This document shows positions 44,478 to 52,436 of a DNA stretch of 64,000 bases, one piece after another. Positions within the stretch are counted from its first letter, which is position 1. Each line of letters opens with the position of its first letter. The stretch spans positions 620,001 through 684,000 of the forward strand of contig NZ_CP113949.1 of NCBI RefSeq assembly GCF_026810445.1, read 5' to 3'. Origin of the DNA: Pseudomonas sp. BSw22131 (lineage in GTDB: Bacteria; Pseudomonadota; Gammaproteobacteria; Pseudomonadales; Pseudomonadaceae). A program made the translations under genes and the position numbers. The notes under the pieces were generated by a model, which was not told the origin of the DNA, did no database searches, and saw only the letters and a program-made list of their open reading frames with translations.

Positions 44478-47171
44478 TTACGCGAGGGTGCCGCGGGGGT
44501 AACGACGCAGTTTGTCGATCAGCTCTTCGCCGGGAATGGGCTTGTCGAACAGATAGCCTTGGCCAACATCGCATCGGTGACGTCGCAGGAATGCCAGTTG
44601 CGCAGCAGTCTCGATGCCTTCGGCCACTACAGTGAGCTTGAGGTTGTGAGCCATTGCGATCACGGCCGAAGTGATCTCCATGTCGTCCTGATCATCCGGA
44701 ATGTCACGGATGAAACTGCGGTCGATCTTGATCACATCGATGGGGAATTTTTTCAGGTAACTGAATGACGAATACCCCGTGCCGAAGTCGTCCATCGCCA
44801 GTGTCAGACCCAGCATTTTCAGCGAGTCCAGTTGCTGGCGAGTGTCTTCGGTGGCTTCCAGCAACAAGCCTTCGGTCAGCTCAAGCTCCAGTAGCGATGC
44901 GTCAAGATTCTCCTCCTTCAGGATGGTCGCGATGGAGCCGACCAGTTCCGGGTCCGAGAACTGCTTGGGAGAAACGTTTATCGCCACGTGCAGCTTGCCG
45001 TAACCGGCGGCCGTCAGTTGTTTGCTCATCCGGCATGACTGTCGCGCTACCCACTTACCGATCGGAATGATCAGGCCGGTTTCTTCCGCCACGCTGATGA
45101 ATTGATCCGGGCGAATCATGCCTTTTTCCGGATGGTTCCAGCGCAGTAAGGCCTCCATGCCTATCAGCCGGCCCGTGCGCAGGCACAGCTTGGGCTGATA
45201 GAAGACTTCAAGTTCGTTTTGAGTCAGCGCGCGGCGCAGGTTGTTTTCGACGAACAGCTTGTAGCTGGCTTCGGCGTTCAGTGCTTCGGTAAACACTTGC
45301 ACCTGATGTTTGCCGTTGGCCTTGGCCTTGTGCAGCGCCAGGCCTGCGTTTTTCATCAGGGTTTGCGGATCGCGGCCGTGCAGCGGGGCGCAGGCCAGGC
45401 CCACGGAACCCGTCACGCTGATCAGCTGGTTGTCGACGAACATCGGCTTGTCGAGGGTCGTCAGCACTTGGGTGGCGATCCGGTGGCCTTCCTCGGGATT
45501 GGTATCGTCGAGCAGCACCGCAAATTCATTACTGGCAAAGCGCGCCAGAATCCCGGTCGGGCTCAGGCTGTTGCGCAAACGACGTGCGAGGCTGATCAGC
45601 AACTTGTCGCCCGTCTGATGGCCGAGGCTGTCGTTGATGCGCTTGAAATTGTCGATGTCCACCAACAGTAGACTGATCGGCGTTTCGACGTCTCTGGCGA
45701 AATGCTCGTCAAGGGTGCGAATGAACGCTGGTCGGTTGCCCAGATTGGTCAGGTTGTCGGTGTAAGCCAGGCGCTCGATGCGCTGTTGCGACATCTTGGC
45801 CTGAGTGATGTCTTCGTAAATGCCGATGTAATGTGTCAGTTCGCGGTCGTCGCTGTAGACCTTGGAAATGGACAGCTGGCCCCAGTATGGTTCCAGGTTC
45901 TTGCGACGACTCTTGAATTCGCCCTGCCAGCTGTTGCCGCTGACCAGGCTGGAATTGGCATCGAGCAGCAGCGCATTGAGATTCTCCAGCGCTGGCAGTT
46001 CGGACAGCTTGCGGCCATGAACTTCTTCAGCGCAATACTGGGTGATCTCGGTGAAGCTAGGGTTGACGTACTCGACCACACCATCACAGTTGACCAGCAG
46101 GAATGCGTTAGCGCTCTGCTCGACGGCCCGCTGGAACAGATGCAGCGCGTTTGTGGCGGTACGGCGGTTGTGGTTGTTGATCGCTTGCGCAAACTGGTCC
46201 GCAAGCTCGCCGGCAAAAGCGATTTCATCGGACTGCCACTCACGCGGCGTGCCTGATTGTTCAAGGCACAGCACACCCACGACCTGCCCGTCGATACGCA
46301 CACTGGCGTCGAGAATGGCGTTGACGTTCCGAGCGCGCAGGCTTTCTGCCAGCTCTCGGGTGCGTGGGTCGCGGGCCACGTCGCTGGCATCAATGGCCCT
46401 GCTTGTGTGCAGCGCTTCGAGGTAGCTGGGGAAACAGCTGATGTCGATAGGCCCGCGTTTTTGATACACGTCGGTGCAACGGCGATACTCGGCAATCGGC
46501 TCGAGCGTTTTGTTGTTGAGGTTACAGATGCTTGCGCAAGAGATGTCATAGATCTCGCAGGCACTCTGGGTGATCAGTTCGGCCGCTTCCTGCAGTGAAT
46601 TGCTTGAGCTGTAGCGATGACGCGCCAATCGCAGAATCAGGCTTTGCTGTGCCCGGACACGCTCAAGATGTCGCAACTGTTCGGACTGAGCGCGTTGATT
46701 CAACTCAAGCGCGATCTGCAACCGGCTGTTCTGGGTTTCCAGATCAGGGGTCAGGCCGATGTCGGTCTCTTGGAGAGCGTCGTCGACAATCATCAAGTAA
46801 CCACGCAGCAGGTGGCGATTATGCTGTTTGTAACCTTCGCCCACCTCCACTAACCCCATTGGGCCGCGAGCGGTATGAAGGGTGTAGCGGATCAGGTAAT
46901 GCGGGCTGCCGATCAGTTGCGCCTGCACAGCATCGTGCAACTGATAGCGCGCCTCTGGTTCCATCAGGCTGGCATACGGCGAGCCCACCAGAGCGCAAAG
47001 CTCGACGGCGGCCATGCCAAATTGCTTCTCGCAATTGGGGTCCAGGTACAGAAGCGCCCAATTGGGTTCGTTAAGCCGCTCGAAACGCAGCATGCCGAGC
47101 CGCGACGGCACCGGCAATTGCGTGACTACCTCGGCCGCCGGTCTACCGGCAGCATCAGGCTGGCTTTTCAT
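44478..47171 (-). CDS. dipA: c-di-GMP phosphodiesterase DipA (PAS-GAF-PAS-GGDEF-EAL)
   Basis: An 897-aa protein, same size and order as P. aeruginosa DipA (PA5017). A PAS-like domain (about 20-140) leads to a GAF domain (about 180-330, SASICNLNNKTLEPIAEYRR ... ILDASVRIDGQVVGVLCLEQ), a PAS domain (NCDGVVEYVNPSFTEITQY), a degenerate GGDEF domain with ASNEF at 546-550, and an intact EAL domain (EAL at 673-675, INVSPKQF, LELTEG, MDDFGTGYSSFSYLKKF, KIDRSFI). It should hydrolyse c-di-GMP, with the GGDEF domain regulatory only. In P. aeruginosa DipA is needed for biofilm dispersal. ATG 47171 has AGG six bases upstream; starts at 47204 and 47219 lack one. Confidence 0.9.
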   Translation of the reverse strand: MKSQPDAAGRPAAEVVTQLPVPSRLGMLRFERLNEPNWALLYLDPNCEKQFGMAAVELCALVGSPYASLMEPEARYQLHDAVQAQLIGSPHYLIRYTLHTARGPMGLVEVGEGYKQHNRHLLRGYLMIVDDALQETDIGLTPDLETQNSRLQIALELNQRAQSEQLRHLERVRAQQSLILRLARHRYSSSNSLQEAAELITQSACEIYDISCASICNLNNKTLEPIAEYRRCTDVYQKRGPIDISCFPSYLEALHTSRAIDASDVARDPRTRELAESLRARNVNAILDASVRIDGQVVGVLCLEQSGTPREWQSDEIAFAGELADQFAQAINNHNRRTATNALHLFQRAVEQSANAFLLVNCDGVVEYVNPSFTEITQYCAEEVHGRKLSELPALENLNALLLDANSSLVSGNSWQGEFKSRRKNLEPYWGQLSISKVYSDDRELTHYIGIYEDITQAKMSQQRIERLAYTDNLTNLGNRPAFIRTLDEHFARDVETPISLLLVDIDNFKRINDSLGHQTGDKLLISLARRLRNSLSPTGILARFASNEFAVLLDDTNPEEGHRIATQVLTTLDKPMFVDNQLISVTGSVGLACAPLHGRDPQTLMKNAGLALHKAKANGKHQVQVFTEALNAEASYKLFVENNLRRALTQNELEVFYQPKLCLRTGRLIGMEALLRWNHPEKGMIRPDQFISVAEETGLIIPIGKWVARQSCRMSKQLTAAGYGKLHVAINVSPKQFSDPELVGSIATILKEENLDASLLELELTEGLLLEATEDTRQQLDSLKMLGLTLAMDDFGTGYSSFSYLKKFPIDVIKIDRSFIRDIPDDQDDMEITSAVIAMAHNLKLTVVAEGIETAAQLAFLRRHRCDVGQGYLFDKPIPGEELIDKLRRYPRGTLA

Positions 47172-47440
47172 GAAGGACCTACTTCCAGAGTACTGATTGC
47201 GCATGGGCAAAAAGCCCATCGTTAAATCGCGTGTCGCAAGGTTGCATCATGCAGCGCGCACTGACAAGTGAACGCGATGGCTTAGTGCTACAAATCTGTC
47301 GGCAAAAGAGGCACTAACTGAAGGTGGCTGGTCGATTTTATCGACAATCACTGCTAAGTGGTTGTAATTGGCCGTTTTGCGGACGAGTTGGATCCAATTC
47401 GACGAAGTTTCAAGCCCTCGAAGTTGCATGAATGGCAGGC

Positions 47441-47468
47441 AAAAAAAGCCCCGCCAGAGGGCGGGGTT
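47441..47468 (-). terminator. Rho-independent terminator downstream of aceF
   Basis: On the minus strand AACCCCGCC and GGCGGGGCTT pair around a 4-base loop, followed by a run of seven T. It lies about 120 bp past the aceF stop, in the 417-bp gap between dipA's start (47171) and aceF. Apart from this and the palindrome at 47533 I see nothing else in the gap but the dipA promoter region. Confidence 0.85.
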
Positions 47469-47532
47469 GAGGTACGAGCGTGGCAGCTCGAGAAACAGGT
47501 CACTCGTGAAGCGTCGCTGGGGGAGCTTGAAA

Positions 47533-47580
47533 GGGGACAGATTCATTTACGGTGAAACGCTGTAAATAAGATCAGCCCCC
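47533..47580. repeat. Small palindromic element, second copy
   Basis: GGGGACAGATTCATTTAC (47533-47550) and GTAAATAAGATCAGCCCC (47562-47579) form an imperfect hairpin related to the element at 42432-42477. It lies just after the aceF stop. Confidence 0.55.
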
Positions 47581-47588
47581 TTTTTGCC

Positions 47589-49256
47589 TCACAGCAGGAT
47601 GGTACGGATGTCCGCCAACAAGTCGCTCAGGCGCTTGGTGAAGCGAGCAGCGGCAGCGCCGTTGATCACGCGGTGATCGTAGGAAAGAGACAATGGCAGC
47701 ATCAGTTTCGGCTGGAACGCTTTGCCATCCCAAACCGGTTGCATGGTCGCCTTGGACACGCCAAGGATGGCCACTTCCGGCGCGTTGACGATGGGCGTAA
47801 AGCCGGTGCCGCCAATGTGGCCAAGGCTTGAAATCGTGAAGCAAGCGCCCTGCATTTCATTGGCCGATAGCTTCTTGGTGCGCGCTTTCTCGGCCAGTAC
47901 AGCGGCTTCGGCGGCGAGTTGCAGCAAGCTTTTCTTGTCGACGTCCTTGATCACAGGGACCAGCAGACCGTCCGGAGTGTCCACGGCAAAGCCGATGTTC
48001 ACGTACTTCTTGCGGATGATCGCTTTGCCACTTGGCGCCAGCGATGCGTTGAAGTCCGGCAGTTCCTTGAGCAGGAAGGCGCAAGATTTCAGCAGCAGCG
48101 GCAAGATGGTCAGCTTGACGCCAGCCTTCTCGGCCACCGCTTTCTGTGCGACGCGGAAAGCCTCCAGGTCGGTGATGTCGGCCTGGTCGAATTGCGTGAC
48201 GTGCGGAATATTCAGCCAGCTGCGATGCAGACCGGTGGCGCCCAATTGCATGAGGCGGGTCATCGGTACTTCTTCGATTTCGCCGAAACGGCTGAAATCG
48301 ACTTCCGGGATCGGCTGGATGCCCATGCCGCCAGAAGCGCCGCCTGATGCTGGCGCTTCCTTGGCCTTGTTCATCATGGCTTTGACGTAAACCTGGACGT
48401 CTTCTTTTAGCACGCGACCATGTGGGCCGGTGGCCGAAACAGCGCTCAGCTCGACGCCGAACTCGCGGGCCAGTTGACGCACGGCCGGGCCTGCGTGGAC
48501 TTTGGCGCCGTCTTTGACAGGCGCTGGTTCAGCGGCAGCAGGCGCCGGTGCAGCTTCCGCTTTCGGAGCGGGGGCTGCGGCGGGGGCAGCAGCGGCAGGC
48601 GCATCAGCCTTGGCCGGCGCGGCAGCTTGAGCCGGGGCAGCAGCAGGCGCAGCGCCTGCTATTTTCAGCTTCAGAATCAGATCGCCCGTGCCCACTTCGT
48701 CGTCCAGCTTGACGCTGATGCTTTCGACGACGCCTGCTGCAGGAGACGGGATTTCCATACTGGCTTTGTCGGATTCGAGGGTGATCAAAGATTGATCAGC
48801 TTCGATGCTGTCGCCAACCTTGACCATCAGCTCGATGATCTTGGCTTTGCCCGAAGAGCCGATGTCAGGGACATGAATATCCTGGACAGTCTCAGCAGTG
48901 GCGGCAGGTGCAGCCGCTGGAGCAGGAGCTGCCTCGGCGGCCGGCTTCTCGGCCGCAGGCTTTTCAGCAGCAGCGGCGGCAGGTGCGGCGGCGGCAGGCG
49001 CAGCTTCAGCAGCCGGCGCATCGCCTTCGATTTCCAGCTCGAACAGTTCGTCGCCTTCTTTCAGGCGGTCGCCCAGCTTCACTTTCATGGTTTTGATAAC
49101 GCCGGCCTTTGGCGCAGGTATTTCCATGCTCGCCTTGTCGGATTCCAGCGTCAGGATGCTCTGGTCGGCTTCGATACGATCGCCTTCCTTGACCATCAAC
49201 TCAATGACTTCACCTTCACCGCTGCCGATGTCGGGTACACGAATTAGCTCACTCAC
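47589..49256 (-). CDS. aceF: Pyruvate dehydrogenase E2, dihydrolipoyllysine acetyltransferase AceF
   Basis: A 555-aa protein. Two lipoyl domains carry the modified lysines K41 and K164 (each in ESDKASMEIP), joined by flexible Ala/Pro/Glu-rich linkers. A peripheral-subunit-binding domain follows (AGPAVRQLAREFGVELSAVSATGPHGRVLKEDV), then the catalytic domain ending in SYDHRVINGAAAARF with the DHRxxNG active site. It transfers acetyl groups to CoA in the pyruvate dehydrogenase core. The start is GTG 49256 with AAGGAGA just upstream. It follows aceE by 153 bp. Base usage in the linker is very Ala-biased, as usual for E2. Confidence 0.97.
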   Translation of the reverse strand: MSELIRVPDIGSGEGEVIELMVKEGDRIEADQSILTLESDKASMEIPAPKAGVIKTMKVKLGDRLKEGDELFELEIEGDAPAAEAAPAAAAPAAAAAEKPAAEKPAAEAAPAPAAAPAATAETVQDIHVPDIGSSGKAKIIELMVKVGDSIEADQSLITLESDKASMEIPSPAAGVVESISVKLDDEVGTGDLILKLKIAGAAPAAAPAQAAAPAKADAPAAAAPAAAPAPKAEAAPAPAAAEPAPVKDGAKVHAGPAVRQLAREFGVELSAVSATGPHGRVLKEDVQVYVKAMMNKAKEAPASGGASGGMGIQPIPEVDFSRFGEIEEVPMTRLMQLGATGLHRSWLNIPHVTQFDQADITDLEAFRVAQKAVAEKAGVKLTILPLLLKSCAFLLKELPDFNASLAPSGKAIIRKKYVNIGFAVDTPDGLLVPVIKDVDKKSLLQLAAEAAVLAEKARTKKLSANEMQGACFTISSLGHIGGTGFTPIVNAPEVAILGVSKATMQPVWDGKAFQPKLMLPLSLSYDHRVINGAAAARFTKRLSDLLADIRTILL

Positions 49257-49409
49257 AATGTCTCTCCTTCGGAGAACCTGTTCTTTCTCGATTGCGCTGC
49301 CTTCGCTGCCACGAAAACAACGTCGGATGCTCATTTACAGACGTAAATTCCGCATCCTCGGTTGTTTCGCGCAGTCGGTCAGCGCTCTATGCGATCTCGA
49401 CGCAGACTC

Positions 49410-52055
49410 TTAACAGTCCAGTGGGTTGCGTTTTTCAGGGTCGATGCCGAACTTGACGATGGCTTCCGCCACGACTTTTGGTTCGATATCGCCGCGATCG
49501 GCCAAGGCTTCCAGCGCTGCCAGCACGACGAAGTGACGATCCACCTCGAAGAAGTGACGCAGCTTCTTGCGGCTGTCACTGCGGCCGAAGCCATCAGTGC
49601 CCAGTACTTTGTATTCCTTGGTCGGAACCCACTGACGAATCTGGTCAGCGAACAGTTTCATGTAGTCGGTCGAAGCGATGACCGGACCTTTGCGACCGCT
49701 CAGGCACTCTTCAACGTAGCTCAGTTGTGGCTTCTGGCCCGGCTTCATGCGGTTGCTACGCTCGACGGCCAGGCCATCGCGACGCAGTTCGTTGAAGCTG
49801 GTGACGCTCCAGACGTCAGCACCGATGTTGAACTCATCGCGCAGGATCTTCGCCGCTTCACGTACTTCACGCAGGATGGTTCCCGAACCCAGGAGCTGCA
49901 CGTGATGCGCCGCTTCCTTGGTGTCTTCTTCCAGCAGGTACATGCCCTTGATGATGCCTTCCTCGGCACCGGCCGGCATGGCTGGCTGCACGTAGGATTC
50001 GTTCATCACGGTCAGGTAGTAGAAAACGTCCTGCTGTTCTTCAAACATGCGGCGCATGCCGTCCTGAATGATCACAGCCAGCTCGTACCCGTAAGTCGGG
50101 TCGAAGGTGCGGCAGTTAGGGATGGTCGAGGCCAGGATATGGCTGTGACCGTCTTCGTGCTGCAGGCCTTCGCCGTTCAGCGTGGTCCGACCGGCGGTGC
50201 CGCCGATCAGGAAGCCACGGGTGCGACTGTCGCCTGCGGCCCATGCCAGGTCGCCGATGCGTTGGAAGCCGAACATCGAGTAGAAGATGTAGAACGGAAT
50301 CATCGGCTGGTTATGGCTGCTGTACGACGTACCGGCCGCGATGAAGGAGGACATGGCGCCTGCTTCGTTGATGCCTTCCTCGAGGATCTGACCTTTCTTG
50401 TCCTCGCGGTAGAACATCACTTGTTCTTTATCGACTGGCTCGTAAAGCTGGCCGACAGAAGAGTAAATGCCCAACTGACGGAACATGCCTTCCATACCGA
50501 AGGTACGGGCTTCGTCCGGGATGATCGGCACGATGCGCTGACCGACTTCCTTGTCCTTGACCAACTGCGCCAGGATGCGCACGAAAGCCATGGTGGTGGA
50601 AATTTCGCGATCACCGGAACCGTCGAGAATGGCCTTGAGGGTTTCCAGTGGCGGGGTCGGCAGGCTGAAGCTTTGGGCGCGACGCTGAGGCACGAAACCA
50701 CCCAGTGCGGCACGGCGCTCTGCCAGGTAGCGTGCTTCGGCGCTGCCTTCTTCGGGTTTGAAGAACGGCAGATTTTCGAGCTGGTCGTCTTTGACCGGAA
50801 TGTCAAAGCGGTCACGGAAGTGACGCAGGCTGTCCACGTCGACTTTCTTGGTGTTGTGGGCTGTGTTCTTCGCTTCACCGGCGCCGGTGCCATAACCCTT
50901 GATGGTCTTGGCAAGTACCACAGTCGGTTGACCTTTGTGGTTAACCGCGTGGTGGTAGGCCGCGTACATTTTGTACGGGTCGTGGCCACCACGGTTGAGC
51001 TTCCAGATCTCGTCGTCGGACAGATCAGCAACCATCGCCTTGAGTTCTGGCGAGTTGAAGAAGTGTTCACGCACGAACGCGCCGTCTTTGGCTTTGTAGT
51101 TCTGGTACTCGCCGTCGATGACTTCGTCCATGCGGCGTTGCAGTATGCCGTCGACGTCCTTGGCCAGCAGTGGGTCCCAGAAACGGCCCCAGATGACTTT
51201 GGTCACATTCCATTGAGCACCGCGGAACACGCCTTCGAGTTCCTGGATGATCTTGGCGTTGCCGCGAACAGGACCGTCGAGACGTTGCAGGTTGCAGTTG
51301 ACCACGAAGATCAGGTTGTCCAGCTTCTCGCGACCGGCCAGGGCGATTGCGCCCAGGGATTCTGGCTCGTCGGTCTCGCCGTCGCCCAGGAAGCACCAGA
51401 CCTTCTGCTTGCCTTCCGGGATGTAGCCGCGATGTTCCAGGTACTTCATGAAACGCGCCTGGTAGATCGCCTGGATTGGACCCAGACCCATCGAAACGGT
51501 CGGGAACTGCCAGAAGTCTTTCATCAGCCACGGGTGTGGATAAGAAGACAGGCCTTTGCCGTCTACTTCCTGACGGAAGTTGTTCATTTGCTCTTCGGTG
51601 ATGCGGCCTTCCATGAATGCACGGGCGTAAACGCCCGGCGATGCATGACCCTGGAAGTAGATCAGGTCGCCGCCGTGCTCGTCGGTTGGGGCCTGGAAGA
51701 AGTAGTTGAAGCCTATGTCATACAGGGTCGCACTGGAGGCGAAGCTGGAGATGTGACCGCCCAGATCCGGGTCGCCGATGTTGGTTTTGACAACCATGGC
51801 CAACGCGTTCCAACGCACCAACGAGCGAATGCGGCGTTCCATGAACAGGTCGCCAGGCATGCGTGCTTCGTGGGTAACGGGGATGGTGTTGCGGTAAGGC
51901 GTGGTGATGGCGTAAGGCAGCTGCGAACCACTTCGTGTGGCCAGCTCACCCATACGGGTCATCAGGTAGTGAGCACGGTCTTCGCCTTCTTTGTCGAGAA
52001 CCGATTCCAGGGCGTCCAGCCATTCCTGGGTTTCGACGGGATCGAGGTCTTGCAT
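49410..52055 (-). CDS. aceE: Pyruvate dehydrogenase E1 component AceE
   Basis: An 881-aa homodimeric-type E1. The thiamine diphosphate motif GDGETDEPESLGAIALAGREKLDNLIFVVNCNLQ is intact, with GDLIYFQGHASPGVYARAFMEGR, AKTIKGYGTGAGEAKNTAHNTKK and the C-terminal YMKLFADQIRQWVPTKEYKVLGTDGFGRSDSRKKLRHFFEVDR. It decarboxylates pyruvate and acetylates the lipoyl groups of AceF. It is the first gene of aceE-aceF, divergent from glnE. Two near-identical palindromes at 52167 and 52219 upstream probably bind a GntR/FadR-type regulator. Confidence 0.97.
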   Translation of the reverse strand: MQDLDPVETQEWLDALESVLDKEGEDRAHYLMTRMGELATRSGSQLPYAITTPYRNTIPVTHEARMPGDLFMERRIRSLVRWNALAMVVKTNIGDPDLGGHISSFASSATLYDIGFNYFFQAPTDEHGGDLIYFQGHASPGVYARAFMEGRITEEQMNNFRQEVDGKGLSSYPHPWLMKDFWQFPTVSMGLGPIQAIYQARFMKYLEHRGYIPEGKQKVWCFLGDGETDEPESLGAIALAGREKLDNLIFVVNCNLQRLDGPVRGNAKIIQELEGVFRGAQWNVTKVIWGRFWDPLLAKDVDGILQRRMDEVIDGEYQNYKAKDGAFVREHFFNSPELKAMVADLSDDEIWKLNRGGHDPYKMYAAYHHAVNHKGQPTVVLAKTIKGYGTGAGEAKNTAHNTKKVDVDSLRHFRDRFDIPVKDDQLENLPFFKPEEGSAEARYLAERRAALGGFVPQRRAQSFSLPTPPLETLKAILDGSGDREISTTMAFVRILAQLVKDKEVGQRIVPIIPDEARTFGMEGMFRQLGIYSSVGQLYEPVDKEQVMFYREDKKGQILEEGINEAGAMSSFIAAGTSYSSHNQPMIPFYIFYSMFGFQRIGDLAWAAGDSRTRGFLIGGTAGRTTLNGEGLQHEDGHSHILASTIPNCRTFDPTYGYELAVIIQDGMRRMFEEQQDVFYYLTVMNESYVQPAMPAGAEEGIIKGMYLLEEDTKEAAHHVQLLGSGTILREVREAAKILRDEFNIGADVWSVTSFNELRRDGLAVERSNRMKPGQKPQLSYVEECLSGRKGPVIASTDYMKLFADQIRQWVPTKEYKVLGTDGFGRSDSRKKLRHFFEVDRHFVVLAALEALADRGDIEPKVVAEAIVKFGIDPEKRNPLDC

Positions 52056-52166
52056 GGCTTGCTCCAGGGCGGAAAGGCTTCCAGAATCGGTTGCCTGAGT
52101 TTGTTGCGACTGGCCTTGTGGGCAGACGACGTAAAATTCTTGGATGACCGGTGATGTACCCGGTCG

Positions 52167-52233
52167 TGTAGTTTTACTACAAATCGTGAGCCATTTCAGC
52201 TTTTCAACTTGTATATACAGTAGTAAAACTACA
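52167..52233. promoter_or_regulatory. Two FadR/PdhR-type operators upstream of aceE
   Basis: TGTAGTTTTACTACA at 52167-52181 and AGTAGTAAAACTACA at 52219-52233 (the complement reads TGTAGTTTTACTACT) are near-identical dyads in opposite orientation, centres 52 bp apart. Both fit the FadR-subfamily GntR consensus T-N-GT-N3-AC-N-A. They lie 112-178 bp upstream of aceE and 204-270 bp upstream of glnE in the 381-bp divergent region. A 10-bp palindrome TGTATATACA adjoins the second site. Confidence 0.65.
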
Positions 52234-52436
52234 GTTTTGCGAGCTTTTCTCTGATGTTGCGTCGTGAGGTAAATCGTTAATTTTGGTTAGGAATTATACG
52301 GATTGCCGTAAACGCCAAGCTGGCTGCCAACAATCAAAGATCGCCAGCAATTTTTTACCTTTGTTCGACAGTCTGTCCGGTCGCGTGCTTCCAATGCGTG
52401 GGCAGGTAGTCTTTTGAACGCCGATCAGGATAGACC

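Noticed and set aside
49362..52154. A 930-codon open frame on the plus strand
   Set aside because: It lies entirely antisense to aceE, whose product is unmistakable. Its predicted protein matches no family, and long antisense frames are common in high-GC genomes.
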